A DNA stretch of 64,000 nucleotides from Mytilus edulis (GCF_963676685.1 NC_092344.1:94642749-94706748); one strand, 5' to 3'. Positions 23,445 to 35,820 are shown, counted from the first letter of the stretch. A program made the numbers and translations. The notes: generated by a model not told the origin, from the sequence alone.

Positions 23445-23760
23445 TAAATTAAGGAATGTATCTCCCTCATACAAAGCTCTGATTCCTTCCACAGATTTGG
23501 CTATACTTTTTGGACCTTTTGGATTATAGCTCTTCATCTTTTATATAAGCTTTGGATTTCAAATATTTTGGCCACGAGCATCACTGAAGAGACATGTATC
23601 TGGTGCAAGAAAATTGGTACCGTTAATTTTATTATCGTGCTATGGTAAATTTTTGGATCCTTGTCTGTCGTTTTTGTCATTGTGCTTTGTCTAAATATCG
23701 TTTTGTTTTTCTTTGTGAACATATTTGTTTGTTTTGAATTTGTAGTGATTAAGATTATAA
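23445..23760 (+). repeat. Dispersed repeat family I (CACGAGCATCACTGAAGAGA)
   Basis: Segment with GGACCTTTTGGATTATAGC, CACGAGCATCACTGAAGAG and CTGGTGCAAGAAAATTGGTA. I recall this as an abundant mussel repeat. The minus-strand 90-residue reading frame over it is not a gene. It is related in layout to family C. Confidence 0.5.
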
Positions 23761-24213
23761 TACAATGTTGACTGTTGTACCCCTTTTTGACATTTTTACC
23801 TATCATGTCTGTTTGTTTTGTTCACACATCGTTGTCAATATAATGAAATTTTATGCGACCGTTATACAAGTGAGAGGTTTAGCCAACTTCATTTCAAGCT
23901 TAATCCACCATTTTCTATATTTTCGACAGAGTTCGGTATTTTTTGTATATAACATTTTTCCTAAAATAGTTTACTAATAAGCTTCTTCCTCGCTCCGTTT
24001 TTTATCTTTTAGGAACATGCTCAAGTCCTTAGCATGTTCTATCATGAGAATGTAAATGTAAATGCAACAGCAAAACAAAACAAATAATAAAACAAATCTA
24101 GATGTCATTGTACATATAGTCGCTAACAAAACCAAATGTCTTTACCATGTCTTAACGTCAAAATCGCTGTAAGTATTTCAAATGAATGGCTCAAGAAAGT
24201 ATTTTATTTTCAG

Positions 24214-24749
24214 GCATCTGACAGAGAACTTACATGGGTACTTCGTTTTATTATAGTATACGTAGGTGTAGGAACTCTTGGTGCTGTCATTGCTATATCT
24301 GCCAACAGTATTTATGGATTGTATATATTGTGCGCTGATGCCATGTATGTTGTTCAGTTTCCTTTTTTAACTTGTGCATTGTGGGTACCATTCGCGAATA
24401 CATATGGAGCAATCAGTGGACTTGTTGTAGGAACCACACTACGTGTATTGGGAGGTGAACCCGTGTTGTCATTTCCGTCTATTATTAAGTATCCTGGGTA
24501 TAATGATACGCTAGGCCAGATATTTCCCTACAAAACATTTTCGATGTTGTCGTGTACATTTTCACTTCTTTCTATCTCATATTTGACAGAATATTTGTTT
24601 ACAAAAAGAAAACTTTCAAAAAGTATGATATCTTCAACTGTTATGGACCAAAATCAAGTCAATGTAAAAATGATGGAAGCGATATTCCAATAACTGTTAA
24701 AACTGAAGATGACGTCAAAAATGAAACGGAAAATTTTTTGAACAATTGA
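24214..24749 (+). CDS. SLC5A7: Choline transporter-like last exon with C-terminal frameshift
   Basis: Acceptor TTTATTTTCAG ends at 24213. The frame starts ASDRELTWVLRF and contains the CHT signature NTYGAISG followed by LRVLGGEP, then YPGYND and FPYKTFSML, covering the last membrane helices. After EYLFTKRK (about 24605-24625, an A-rich stretch) the homology shifts to the -1 frame, KKYDIFNCYG through TVKTEDDVKNE, stopping at TGA 24747-24749. The observed frame stops earlier, at TAA 24691-24693, with a non-homologous tail. A single deleted A explains it. An AATAAA signal follows at 24780. Confidence 0.8.
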
Positions 24750-24779
24750 TATTTTAACAACGATTGTAATATTTTTTTG

Positions 24780-24785
24780 AATAAA
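24780..24785 (+). promoter_or_regulatory. Polyadenylation signal AATAAA of the transporter gene
   Basis: Canonical hexamer 31 bp after the homologous stop codon, in AT-rich 3' sequence. Confidence 0.5.
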
Positions 24786-25114
24786 ATATGCTATTAACCT
24801 CATGAGATTCAATTAAATTTTATACCAAACAAAAATTCCCTTGCGACACTTTATATTTTAGAGTAACGGTCAAATGACAACACATCATTTGTGTCTAAAA
24901 CTGGTCCTAAAAATTAACAAAGACCATCTTACTTAAGGGTCGACTTTGACGAAGCACTGCCGGAAACATTTTCTTTCATTTCGGTTCTTCACATTCAAAT
25001 TCACAGTTTGAGTACAAACAAGTGATGGAGCATCTGTTTAGACGAAGGAAGTAATTTTATTGTTATATTAAGTGATACGGTAACAATCTAATGATATTAG
25101 TAGTACGTTTTAAA

Positions 25115-25425
25115 AAAAAAGAAAGATGTGGTATGATTGACAATGAGACAACTCTCCACAATAGACCAAAATAACACAGACATTTACAACTTTAGGTCAC
25201 CGTACGGCCTTCAACAATGAGCAAAGGCCATACGACATAGTCAGCTATAAAAGACCCCGCAATGACAATGTAAAATAACTCAAACGAGAAAACTAACGAC
25301 CTTATTTATGTACAAAAATTAACGAAAAACTAATATGTAACACATAAACAAACGACAACCACTGATTTACAGGCTCCTGACTTGGGACAGGCACATACAC
25401 ACATTATGATATTTCTGTACAGCTG
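25115..25425 (-). repeat. Dispersed repeat family A, near-complete, reverse
   Basis: Reads AAGATGTGGTATGATTGAC, AATGAGACAACTCTCCAC, GGCCTTCAACAATGAGCAAA, TGTAACACATAAACAAACGAC and CTCCTGACTTGGGACAGGC. Confidence 0.7.
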
Positions 25426-26089
25426 GCAACGTGCATCGCTTCTTTTGTGATGTAAACGACAACCAATCATACTCAAACGACATGAATAATTACCTGTTGG
25501 TGTAACCTTATGAAATGATAACAGGTACTATTAAAATGTTTGGCACTTCGTAAGATCAGTTATCTTTTAATGGTCTACGTTTAATGATTGTTTTCTCATA
25601 ATCTTAAAAGTTTCGTTCGACCCTTTAATTGATTGGACGTCTCGTGTTATTTGATTGCATCTTGGTTAGTGTTTTGCTTGAACATTTTGTCCAAACGCTT
25701 CAACTACCACTGCCATGCTAATGTTTAAATATAAAGTTGCCCGGAAAAACGTTTGTCAAAATTTGAAGTTCAAACAACATATTAAACAATTCTAAATATT
25801 AGCGTGTCTGACAAGTTCAAAAATGCTAAAACCTTACATCTCCTCGCTTTAAAGTTGCTGGCAAAATAAAAGGTCTTTCTGTATAATAGTCACTGCAAAA
25901 AGAGTGACGGAAATGTGCGTTTGCTGAATGAGCGTGATGAAGTGACATGACATGCTCCGAAAAAAGTCATGTTTGATATTGATTATATTTTTCTGCTTTC
26001 ATATTTAAATACAAGAGAAATATCGACTGAAACAAGGAAGAAAATGGATAGAGAATTCGAAATCGTTAGGTTATACAATTAAGAATTGA
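25426..26089. other. AT-rich sequence, nothing identified
   Basis: No exon, RNA gene or clear repeat recognised. Confidence 0.3.
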
Positions 26090-26350
26090 AATAAGGATTA
26101 TGTCAAAGAGACAACAACCCGGCCAAAGAGCAGATGACAGCCGAAGGAAAGCAATGGGTCTTCAAATTAGCGTTAAAATCTCGCATCTTGAGATGGGCAT
26201 CAATTGGCTCCAAATAAAATGAAAATGTTTACTAGTTCAGTGAAAATGGCTGTCATACTAAACTCCAAAACATATAAATGAACTAAAATTAAAAATCAAG
26301 ACAACAAAGGCTATATGCTCCTTACTAGGGGACAGACGCACAATTGCGGC
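26090..26350 (-). repeat. Dispersed repeat family G, reverse, extended copy
   Basis: Reverse complement of the family G module with its upstream part: GAGACAACAACCCGGCC, GGTCTTCA, and AAACTCCAAAACATATAAATG, which mirrors the TTTTGGAGTTTGAACTAG segment at 3690-3715. Confidence 0.55.
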
Positions 26351-27290
26351 GGGTTAAGATTTATTTATTAGTGAAAATAATTTTTTTGTTTGAACATGTT
26401 CAGCACTTTCAACAGTTACATAACATGAAAGCTGCTTCTTTGACATATTCCAGATATTATTTTATGAAGATCGTAGTAATATTGTATAAACTTTATGACG
26501 ATAATTTATTCTGTAACTGTACGGTCGTTATTGAAGATTTATAGAGATTGAGTATAAATACACATGTGTGTGACAACATTGATTCGGGTTGTAGAATCTA
26601 TATAATTTTCAGAAGTTGCATAAGATTAATATTGCTTTTGTTTTTGTGTTTTGATGTTGTTAATTTATTATTTTGTTTGGCAACATAATTCACACAAAAT
26701 ACTAGACACGGTAAATATTGTGAATACAGAATTATTTGAAGTTCGACAATGAAGCCAAATATCCTGATACAAAATCACCTAGATATAATACGTATAGTAA
26801 AGCTGCTTTGTCATGTCTTGACATAATGTCTTATATCGGACAAAGAGATCGATATACAAGCATGAAACCATTGAATTTTGTGTAAAGGTATTTAACTTAT
26901 AAATTAATGGCCTTGAATATTAAGTTCCGTTTTTAAGTTGAAATTTGACTTTTTATTATATGATTCTTCTGAAGTGAGTACAGTTAAACATATAACATAG
27001 ACTCATTTGTGCTTCAGTACTAATTGTTATTTGTTTAAATAAATATAGACTTTATTTAATCATTTAGAGAGTCAATAAAAATAAAACCAGAAAAACACAG
27101 AAAAGTAAATATCAAACAATAATAATACCTTTAACTGAGGGTTTGTTTTTTAGACACACAAACGTCTTAATATCAATTGTCGATTTTCCAATCGTAACCA
27201 GGCTATAGTTCGTGCATTTTGATAAGTTAACGTACTCTTTCACAGTTGCCGCCATTGTAAAAAGAACAATCCGATACCATCCTTGCGGTT
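26351..27290. other. AT-rich sequence, nothing identified
   Basis: No gene or structured repeat visible. Confidence 0.3.
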
Positions 27291-27480
27291 GAGAATGTTA
27301 ATGGTGGGGTTCGTGTTGTTTATTCTTTAGTATTCTTTAGTTTTCTATGTTGTGTCGTGTGTGTACTATTGTTTTTCTGTTTGTCTTTTTTATTTTTAGC
27401 CATGGCGTTGTCAGTTTGTTTTAGATTTATGAGTTTGACTGTCCCTTTGGTATCTTTCGTCCCTCTTTTCATGCTAAAAT
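27290..27480 (+). repeat. Dispersed repeat family H (GTTGTGTCGTGTGTGTACTA)
   Basis: Contains CATGGCGTTGTCAGTTTG and GACTGTCCCTTTGGTATCTT, which I recall as a common mussel interspersed repeat. Only one copy is in this window, so the call rests on memory. Confidence 0.35.
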
Positions 27481-27796
27481 GGATAAGTTGACAAAGTACA
27501 TTAAAAAGAAATGTTCAGGACAAAATGAAATGTTTTACTATTATTTCAAGCGGGCCATTTTCTTTTTATATGCACACACTTAAGACAGCTTTAAATTTGA
27601 GTACCGATTGTACCATTCTTGCATAAAGAGTGATATTTCTATCGATTAAATAGGAAGATGTCAAATTGCATTTTGTGATACCACAATCTGGGGCTTTTTT
27701 CTGTATAAAAATTGGTGACATTTTTTACTGAACGGTATCCGCATTAGATTTATTTCTAGTTTTACTGTAAGCTTAAAGGCTACATGTAAATGTTAA

Positions 27797-28215
27797 ATCA
27801 CAAAAATACTGAACTCCTAGGAAAATTCAAAACGAAAAGTCAAAAAGCTGTAACACATCAAACGAATTTAAAACAGCTGTCATATTCATGACTTGGTACA
27901 GGCATTTTCTTATGTAGAAATTGTGGATTAAATCTAGTTTTATAGCTAGCTAAACTTCTCACTTGCATGACAGCCGCATTAAATTCCATTATATTAACAA
28001 CGATGTGTGAACAAAACAAACAGACATAATAGGTAAAAGTGTCATAAATATGGAAACAGTAGTCAACATTGTGTTTTAATCTTAATCACTATGAACTGGA
28101 TTTCATTTATAAGTAGCGAGTCACGTCAAATGGATATCACCAAAAACAGACTAAACAGTAAAAGTTATATTCATAACGACAAATAAAAGAATACTAAATC
28201 ACATCAAAGCTGACA
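27797..28215 (+). repeat. Dispersed repeat family D, copy 2, with 3' extension
   Basis: Typical start AAATACTGAACTCCTAGG through ACATAATAGGTAAAAGTGTC. The following ACAGACTAAACAGTAAAAGT and GACAAATAAAAGAATACTA recur at 36125-36180, so the family extends further 3'. Confidence 0.6.
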
Positions 28216-28498
28216 AAACAACTACGAATCACTTCTCCTTATCTGTCACGAGTGTACCATGTGACGTTCAGCATTTCTCTGTTGTTTTTGTTTGAAACTG
28301 CACCTTTTTTAATTTTAAAAGTTGTGTATTTTATTGAAAAGATAACTGCTAGTAAACAACGGCTGATAAAACTATTTTCGAATTATGTACATTTGAAAAG
28401 GCAATGTTAAATTATCCCTTAGTTATGTTCATAATATTCTGGTGCGCTTTCATTTGTATCGCAGCTTTGTGACGTTGTAACAAAGACACGACCCTCTC

Positions 28499-28938
28499 AA
28501 GTGGTCCGAGACCACAATTATTTCGTAGTGCATTTCTTTTAGAACATAAATGAGAATTAAAAAATCCCACCTGCGCTTTCTCAATGAAATTTTTACAGTG
28601 TTGTTCTATATCAAACTTATAGAAAAATGCATCGACTCTAACTCAAAATATGGACAATTTTATGTTTAGGGCGTCTTGAAATCTTTTGACAGCTTCCGAA
28701 TTGCTAATGTTTAACCTTTTTCGGCTGGACCAAATCACTACTGGACTCAAATTTTTTTACAGTGTAATCCCCCCTCATGACTTGCAATTTGAGGCATTAA
28801 ACATGGAGAAATAAATTTGGAAGGAGTATAAACATTAATGGCAAGCAACCCACTGTCAACACAAGGGACTATATTTGTGGACAACGAAAATGAAGGGTTG
28901 AAAATCAAGGGTTGACAATTGTGGTCTGGGACCAAGTT
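28499..28938. mobile_element. ~440-bp MITE with inverted repeats AGTGGTCCGAGACCACAATT
   Basis: Left end AAGTGGTCCGAGACCACAAT; right end, reverse complemented, AACTTGGTCCCAGACCACAA. The termini are themselves partly palindromic (GGTCCGAGACC). No clear target duplication was found. The 66-residue minus-strand frame is not supported as a gene. Confidence 0.5.
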
Positions 28939-29379
28939 ATTCAGCATTTTTCCAATTTCCTAATGCTTTGTCAAGATAATAACTTTATAACATGTTGAAT
29001 TGAAAGACTAAAAAGTTGAGGTACGGGTTTGGAATTATACAATCAAATCAATAAGATAAATCCATAATCAATTTGCAGCATATCAAAATATTGGTAATGT
29101 ATCAAGCGCTGGTTCCTTTTTTGACATGCGCAAATAACTTTAAAAAAAAGATGTGTTTTCTATCTTTTAAAAGAGGTTAATAAGTATACAGCTTTAACAT
29201 TTTCTCTACAACAAGACACGCTAAACTACATGAATGACTATGAGTTGTAAATAAATTCGACAGTGAGTTAATTATCTTAGCATAATATATCCCATCAATA
29301 CCAAATTACCAAATTAACAAATTAGCCCCAAAAAACGATTGATATAATGTGGCTAATTTGAATAAGGAAATATAATTGT

Positions 29380-29649
29380 TTGATTGCAAAGAAACAACTG
29401 TATATCCTCCAGACATCAAAGGACTTCGTTGTAAGTCACGAAAGATCGCGGCCTTCAATCATGAGCAAAACCCATACCACATTGTAACCTATAAAAGGAT
29501 CTCGGCATGACAAAACAAAAAACAAATCAAGCTAGAAAGGCAACGGCCTAATTAACAAAAAACAACAATGACAGACAGCAGCTAACGACAAATAATGTAT
29601 TCCCGGTTCTTGTATTGAGATCGGCACATACATAATGGGGCGGGGTTAA
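29380..29649 (-). repeat. Dispersed repeat family A, diverged, reverse
   Basis: GCCTTCAATCATGAGCAAAA, CGGCCTAATTAACAAAAAAC, ATCGGCACATACATAATGGG and GCGGGGTTAA follow the reversed order of family A with more divergence than other copies. Confidence 0.5.
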
Positions 29650-30140
29650 AGTCATATGAAACCTCGAATAAGCAAAGACAATTCTTTTATTTGTTCATAT
29701 TTAGAAGAAGTTTACTGTAACTGAATTGCATTCTTTCAGGAAGCAATTGCCGTCATATTTTCCGTCTGCAAAGTGACCTCAGCGTGACCCACTCGTAAAA
29801 ATCTGGTGATCGCAATACGCATGGATCTGTCCTTAGAATAAACTATTATCTGATTGTACAGGTTAAACACGTGCTCAATATCCACATAATCAATATTTAT
29901 TTGTTGATTGTTTACTATAAGATGTTAATCGGTAAACTTCGACTTCTAAACACGATATTTAAGAAGCTGCTATATTTTCACTTCATAACAGACAGAGAGA
30001 AAAAAAATGACGATTATACGATATGGTTGCGTAAAAAATTATAAAATCGTGAACTGACGACTAAGTTTATGATATATACGTGCATTGGTTCAAGAATTGG
30101 ATAAACATTATTTTTCACCGGTCACTCGTTTCATATGACT
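29650..30140. mobile_element. 491-bp MITE with TTAA duplication
   Basis: Inverted termini AGTCATATGAAAC and GTTTCATATGACT are flanked by TTAA at 29646-29649 and 30141-30144. A TTAA duplication is typical of piggyBac and Kolobok superfamilies. The left TTAA is part of the family A terminus GGGGTTAAAC, suggesting insertion into that repeat. No ORF. Confidence 0.65.
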
Positions 30141-30144
30141 TTAA

Positions 30145-32278
30145 GCTTGAAATAATATTTACAAATTATATAGGTTATGATAGACGAAATTATTTTTAAT
30201 TAGCTTATGCGATATAATCGTTTATAATTCTGTAAAGAATGACACTATATATTTTATATCTGAAGTGTTCAATTAACGTAATATTGCACTGTACAGTATA
30301 TTATTGATAGATAAGACTTAATATATAGAATATTGATATGATGTCAAAATTATGTGCACAATCATATACAACGGATAAAAAATAGAATAGTATTAAAATC
30401 AAATTTTGAATTTATTGTTTATAAAAGTTAAAATATATTCCAATTGAAACAATTATGAAAATGATTGATTTGGCGATAGCTGTTTGTCTTTTTAAAAATT
30501 ATCTCTTTTAATTTTGGTATTCATCAAATTTATAATTTTTTCCAATATTTTATTTGAATTTTTTAATTAGAAAATTGTTTCGAATAAGAAATATGTTCAT
30601 AAAGAAAACTTCAAAACTGTGATGTACATGTTTGTAACAAAGTGATTTTTAAAGTAGGATCTTAAAGAAATAACTGTTTGAGTAAATAAAGAATAGTGTC
30701 ATATAAGGAAAATATAAAATAGATTCATATCAAATTATTTGACAGGTGTCAAATTGATTTTTGATTATTTTAAGTATGGACCAAACTTTTTTCTTGCTTT
30801 CAATGCACCATTGATGAGTAGAACTGTGCAATGTCATGAATGTGCAGCTAATGTAAACATTTAAACGAAATACTGAGAGAGAAATTCATTTTCCCAACAT
30901 CATGCTATATCCCAGTAAACAAAAAATTCTATATTCGATATTTGTGAGAAACCCCTATGAAAGGTATGAAAATGAAAAAAGTATTTTCAAATTTTTTGTC
31001 ATTTAATTTTTCTGGAGTAATCCGACTAAAAGTCATACGAAACGAGTTTCTTATAATTATAATGTTAATGAACCATTGAACTAAAGAACTATTGAACCAA
31101 TTTATATCATCATGACACAACTTTGATTTTCAGCTGCCTCATGACCCAAGAGTTATTATTATCTTACAAAATCAATCCTTGTATCTGTGGTATTGACCGC
31201 CAAGATTCAAACAACTTTTTGTTATCGAAATTAATTCTTTATCTCCACAATTTTTTGTAATTGTGCCGTTTTCCTGTATACCACACTTTTAATTTTATAT
31301 CTGTAGGATCCTTAAATCGAAATAATCGTTAAAATTTTATGCATCTTTAAATTACGTTGGTTGAACATTAAATGGTACAAATAAAAGAAAATATTAATGG
31401 TATTATTGATCAAATTTAACCTTAACGCACTTGATACCCTTTTCCACTGAATTTGAATCTCTTATTAAACAAAAAGGAGCAAACATTTGTACAGTATCTT
31501 TTATTTAAACATTTTTGCAATGTGTTTCCTTTAATGTGAATAAAATTACCCTTTAATTATGATTCCATAAGAAGTGAGAATACGGAACAGTGTATTTAGA
31601 AAAGAACAAGATTTAGTGACAATTAAACTTTTGTATCTTAATATTTACTTTATGAAGCTTTTGATCTTGATCTACATTTATTTAAATGTCTTAAAATAAA
31701 CAAAACATGTTAATAATAAAATTAACGGAATACCAAAATTGTATCTCATGTTACGATTTACTATGGAAAGTTCGACTTTTTTTTAACAAAAGTCATAGCC
31801 AATTTCTTTTGTAACACGTCCTTAGTTATACTACGTATAAACAAGACCGTGGTTCGTGTAAATTATATTTTTTGCAGTCATGTTTATTTACTCACACGAT
31901 AAGAATAGAAATAAAGAATTCAAAAACCTTGAAATATTATAGGTTAGTGGACCATGGATTGATAGGAAGAGTATTAACGCTTTTACATTGTAACTGCTTG
32001 ATATATTTATTGATGTTAATTCGATGTATTCAATGATAATTTTAATCCGGCATGTTCACGTTACTTATATCTATGTCTTTAAGGATTTCTGTCTGTGAAT
32101 CCATAGATAAGCATACCTTTTAAAAAATCACCCAACATTTAAATACAAACGACAAATATAATTAACTTACTCAAATTGATATTCTCCTCTTGAACAGTTA
32201 ACGTGTTGATGATTTTTTTTTTATTCGAGCGTCACTGGTGAGTATATTGCAAACAAAACGCTCGTCTGGCGTACAAAA
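30145..32278. other. 2.1-kb AT-rich sequence, nothing identified
   Basis: Very AT-rich. I see no exon, RNA gene or clear repeat, except GAGCGTCACTGGTGAGTATA near 32228, which resembles a fragment of family C. Confidence 0.3.
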
Positions 32279-32280
32279 TA

Positions 32281-32460
32281 GAATGAAATTCATAACAGTG
32301 TAGCTATGGCCATTCATTGACTGGGGAAAATTAGGTGAACGTTCGTCTGTAATGCCCACTGCTCATGACGTACTTATCATAGAAATTTAAACTGTGAGGT
32401 CACCAAAGGTTCTAAACGCCTAAATAAAATAATTAAAAATACTAATCAGGAATAACCTTT
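32281..32460 (+). repeat. Solo arm of the 445-bp foldback family
   Basis: Starts TA then GAATGAAATTCATAACAGTG and follows the left arm of the foldback at 18777 (CCATTCATTGACTGGG, TGAGGTCACCAAAGGTTC, AATCAGGAATAACCTTTG) but stops near the palindrome centre. No second arm follows. Either the ancestral single-arm form or a half lost by deletion. Confidence 0.65.
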
Positions 32461-32469
32461 GTAATTTGA

Positions 32470-32885
32470 AAATAAATAAAAATGGCCTTCAACACGGAGT
32501 CTTGGCTCACACATGAACAGCAAGCTATAAAGGTTGAATACTTAAAATTCTTTACTTGATTTATTGTTATGGTTTGACCATCAATTTTCCTAATATGATA
32601 TCGCACGTTCTTTCAGATTATTTTTTTTACTTAATTGGCTTTAAAAGTTACAATGCATGATGTCGTCTGTTTATGTAGTTCATATGTGTTTTTCGTTTCT
32701 CGTTGGTTTTCCCGTTTGAATGGTTTTACACTAGTAGTTTTGGGGCCCTCTATAACTTGCTGTTCGGTGTGAGACAAGGCTCCGTGTTGCAGGTCGTACC
32801 TTGACCTATAATGGTTTACTTTTATGAATTATTACTTGGGAGGAGAGTTGTCTCATTGGCACTCATACCACATCTTCCTATATCT
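32470..32885. repeat. Family A variant fragments in opposed orientation
   Basis: 32470-32545 reads in reverse (GGCCTTCAACACGGAGTC, TTGGCTCACACATGAAC). 32640-32885 reads forward (GGTTTTCCCGTTTGAATGG, TGTGAGACAAGGCTCCGTGT, GAGTTGTCTCATTGGCACTC). Confidence 0.5.
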
Positions 32886-33810
32886 ATCTATATCTATACA
32901 TTTTTTTTTTTAACAAAAGAATACATCTCAAGAATATAAGTTTTGTAAGAAACGTGAGAAATTGTGTTGGACTTGAAGATAAGGCAAAGTGACAAATATT
33001 TGAAAGAATGAATCGTTTTATGGTATTAAACAAAGAAATCAAATGATTTTTTAATTATCCAGAACTCTTCACAAACAAAACCCACATGTATACGCATTGA
33101 ATAAATAGTAGGCCATTCTTAAATGATCACACCGTAGACGTAGTTGTGCTCTTAATCAATGAGATACTAGTATTTTGTGAATTAACCCCATCAACTTAAT
33201 AGTTTTTTTTTACAATGGATAAACCTATTTTTTTTATTATTATTAAATAATATCATCTCTGAACATTATTATTCTTATAAATGACACGGTTGTATGTGAT
33301 GATTATAATAAATATTTAAAACAAATTCCTTTCAAGCTTTGTAAAAAGAAAGTTTCATTTTATGTATCGGAATGTGTAACAAGTGAATATTTCAATCCCC
33401 ACTGGAAGGCCTCTAACAGACTGGGTGAGCATTAAATCATAGCCGTTGACAAACAAGTTACAACCTACAAACGTTTTACTGTCGACCACACTGTTATGCA
33501 ATTAATTCTATTAATCCTGGTATATATGATGAATAAACGTATGCATGGTGTTAATGACTTGGGACTCTATGGTATGTTAGGGGTGGTCATTTGATTTTTT
33601 TGTAAAAGACCAGAGGATTTTGGCAGAGGTAATATCCATTTTCATCTAATATTAGGCAGGCTTATTATGTTCGATTTGTACACAATAACATGTACACCCT
33701 ACTCTGTTTGGCATAGTCAGTTTCACCGTGTTTTGTGCGATGAAATTTAACTTTGTTTTCCGTTCTATCCAGGCCAGCACATGCACTTTCAAAATCAAGC
33801 TACACCGTTC
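32886..33810. other. Sequence with no identified feature
   Basis: No supported gene. The 76-residue minus-strand frame at 33652-33882 runs into the neighbouring MITE. Confidence 0.3.
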
Positions 33811-34394
33811 AAAGGAGTAGGTCCGGTAAGGACCGATTTTGGCCTCAAATTTCAGTTTCATCTGACGAAAGATTTTGACCACTTTTTAAACACTTAAGTG
33901 TCTTTTTCATATGATGCAATTAATTTATGTGAAAGATTTAAACTTATTTAGTCATTAAAAACGATCCGATTCTGGCTCAAATATGAGAAATCTACCAAAT
34001 ATGCGAAAAAATGTCACTTTTCAGATGGTTTTTGTCAAAAACGAAAGTGGCCGCATCCGTGTTCATCCTCAATCTTTATATATGTTATGTATTATCATTA
34101 AATACAACTTCCATTTCAATATTTTGGATGAACCCGAATGCGGCCACTTTCGTTTTACACAGAAACCGTCTAAAATTTAACTAAAATGCTGGAATTGTGA
34201 AGATTTCAGTAATTTAGCATGAGTTAATGGTGCTAGTTCTCAATATATATGCATTGTATTGGCAAAAAGAGCCCATATTTATGTAGCAGAACCTTTCTAC
34301 TATCCAATAAATGACTAAAAGTTTACATTTTAACAATTTTGTAAAACTGCTATATTTTGAGGCCAAAAAGGGGTCTTACTGGACCTACTCCTTT
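33811..34394. mobile_element. 584-bp inverted-repeat MITE with inner hairpin
   Basis: Outer termini AAAGGAGTAGGTCC and GGACCTACTCCTTT extend, imperfectly, through GGCCTCAAA/TTTGAGGCC for about 40 bp. Inside, AAACGAAAGTGGCCGCATC (about 34039) is mirrored at about 34139-34157, forming a second hairpin with 31-bp arms. No duplication could be fixed and no ORF of note. Confidence 0.65.
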
Positions 34395-34726
34395 CTCAAC
34401 CCAAAACCCAGAAATTCATTCGCTCGATCCTTAACAATATTTTACATTCCCGAAAACTAAGTGTAAAAATGGCCATTTTAGACGAAACTTCGACATGTTT
34501 ATGACGTTAATGATATGTCGGTTAAAAAATGATCAGGTTAACACTAAATGTTTTCATTAATATTAAAAACTTTCTCTTTTTTTTAATGATCGGATCTAAG
34601 ATATTAACATCATTATACCTTCACGTATTTCAAAAACAGTACCATATGTGTCAAAAATGTCATACCTCAAATGGTTATAACTAGCGTAAAAGGAAAATAA
34701 CTTTCATGGTGCGTACTGAATTAGTA

Positions 34727-35010
34727 AAATCACAAAAATACTCCGAGGAAAATTCAAAACGGGAAGTCCCAAATCAAATGAAAAAATCACAAACTCAAAC
34801 ATATCAAACGAAAGAATAACAACTGTCATATTCCTGACTTGGTACAGGCATTTTGTTATGAAGAAAATGGTGAATTGAACCTAGTTTTAATAGCTAGCTA
34901 AACATCTCACTTGTATGACAGTCGCGTCAATTCTATTATAGTGACAACAAAGTGTGAATAAACAGGCATAATAGGTACATTTGCCAAAAATAGGGGACAG
35001 CAGTCAAATT
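34727..35010 (+). repeat. Dispersed repeat family D, copy 3
   Basis: CACAAAAATACTCCGAGG, AACAACTGTCATATTCCTGA, TGAACCTAGTTTTAATAGC and AGGCATAATAGGTACATTTG. Confidence 0.6.
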
Positions 35011-35525
35011 GTTTTATAATATCAATTATAATAAAAACAAATATGCAACAAAGAATCACAAAAGGCATATCATAAATTAACAAGTTTTCTTTACATAAAT
35101 AAACAGTCTAACCATTAAATTGCAAATGTGTTTCCAAATTTGCTGATTTGGGCGAATAACTAGACTGATTTTGTACTGTGATTGTACAATTCAAGATGGC
35201 GGTATACCATGAATCTACCTTAAATAACTATTTTATTTTCCGTTGTTATTCTTTATAATTTTGCAAACTTTTTTGTTCAATTTTGACATTCGCCAGTATC
35301 CGTTATTCTGCAACTCCCTTTGAGATCTAATTATATGTGACAATAACTGTACTTCTCTCTCTGAATTTCGCTTTCTCTCAAGACATTGCACGGTCTTTGT
35401 AGTACAGTGTATTTTCCAGAAAATACATCGTGTAAAAACATTTCCGAGGAAACCAAATATACGGAGGTTGAGATATGACATAAAAACGGATGTACATATT
35501 TATGTTTAATATGCCTACAAAAATA

Positions 35526-35820
35526 CCCCCCCCCCCCCCCCCCCAAACCGAAAAAAAAACAAGAAAAAAAACAATCGCACACAGGCTGAGACATGACTGG
35601 TAATATTGTGTTTTGTTATTTAGTCCATCTACACAAATGAGGGGGACCTTAAACAGGACTCCGGGATCGGCTGTTTTTAAGCACGGGATTTCGGGATTGA
35701 TCCTTTATGGATCCGGATATTCCTTTTTCGAATTTCGGTATGGCGAGATTTCATGTTTTTAAGTCCGGGATTTCGGGATCAAGACCCCGCTGAACCCCAC
35801 CCCCCAAACCCCCGTCAAAT
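35526..35820. repeat. Poly-C tract and GGGATTTCGGGAT low-complexity repeat
   Basis: A C-homopolymer lies at 35526-35544. From 35660 the motif GGGATTTCGGGATT/TCCGGATATTCC repeats imperfectly to about 35785. The frames over it are not genes. Confidence 0.45.

Larger units (their letters stand above)
21432..24749 (+). pseudogene. SLC5A7: High-affinity choline transporter-like gene, 3' part, with two apparent frameshifts
   Basis: Three consecutive exons (21432-21561, 22148-22364, 24214-24749) match, in order, the C-terminal half of sodium-dependent high-affinity choline transporters (CHT1, SLC5A7). These plasma-membrane carriers take up choline for acetylcholine synthesis. Intron phases fit (phase 1, then phase 0) and GT-AG signals are good. 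Two one-base deletions are implied: one in exon 2 between residues matching DWNMTAY and EDWAFILP, one in the last exon after EYLFTKRK. No exon for the N-terminal half is recognisable in the 21 kb upstream. This is either a truncated pseudogene or a real gene with a very long intron and base errors in the assembly. Identification is confident; functional status is not. Confidence 0.75.
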
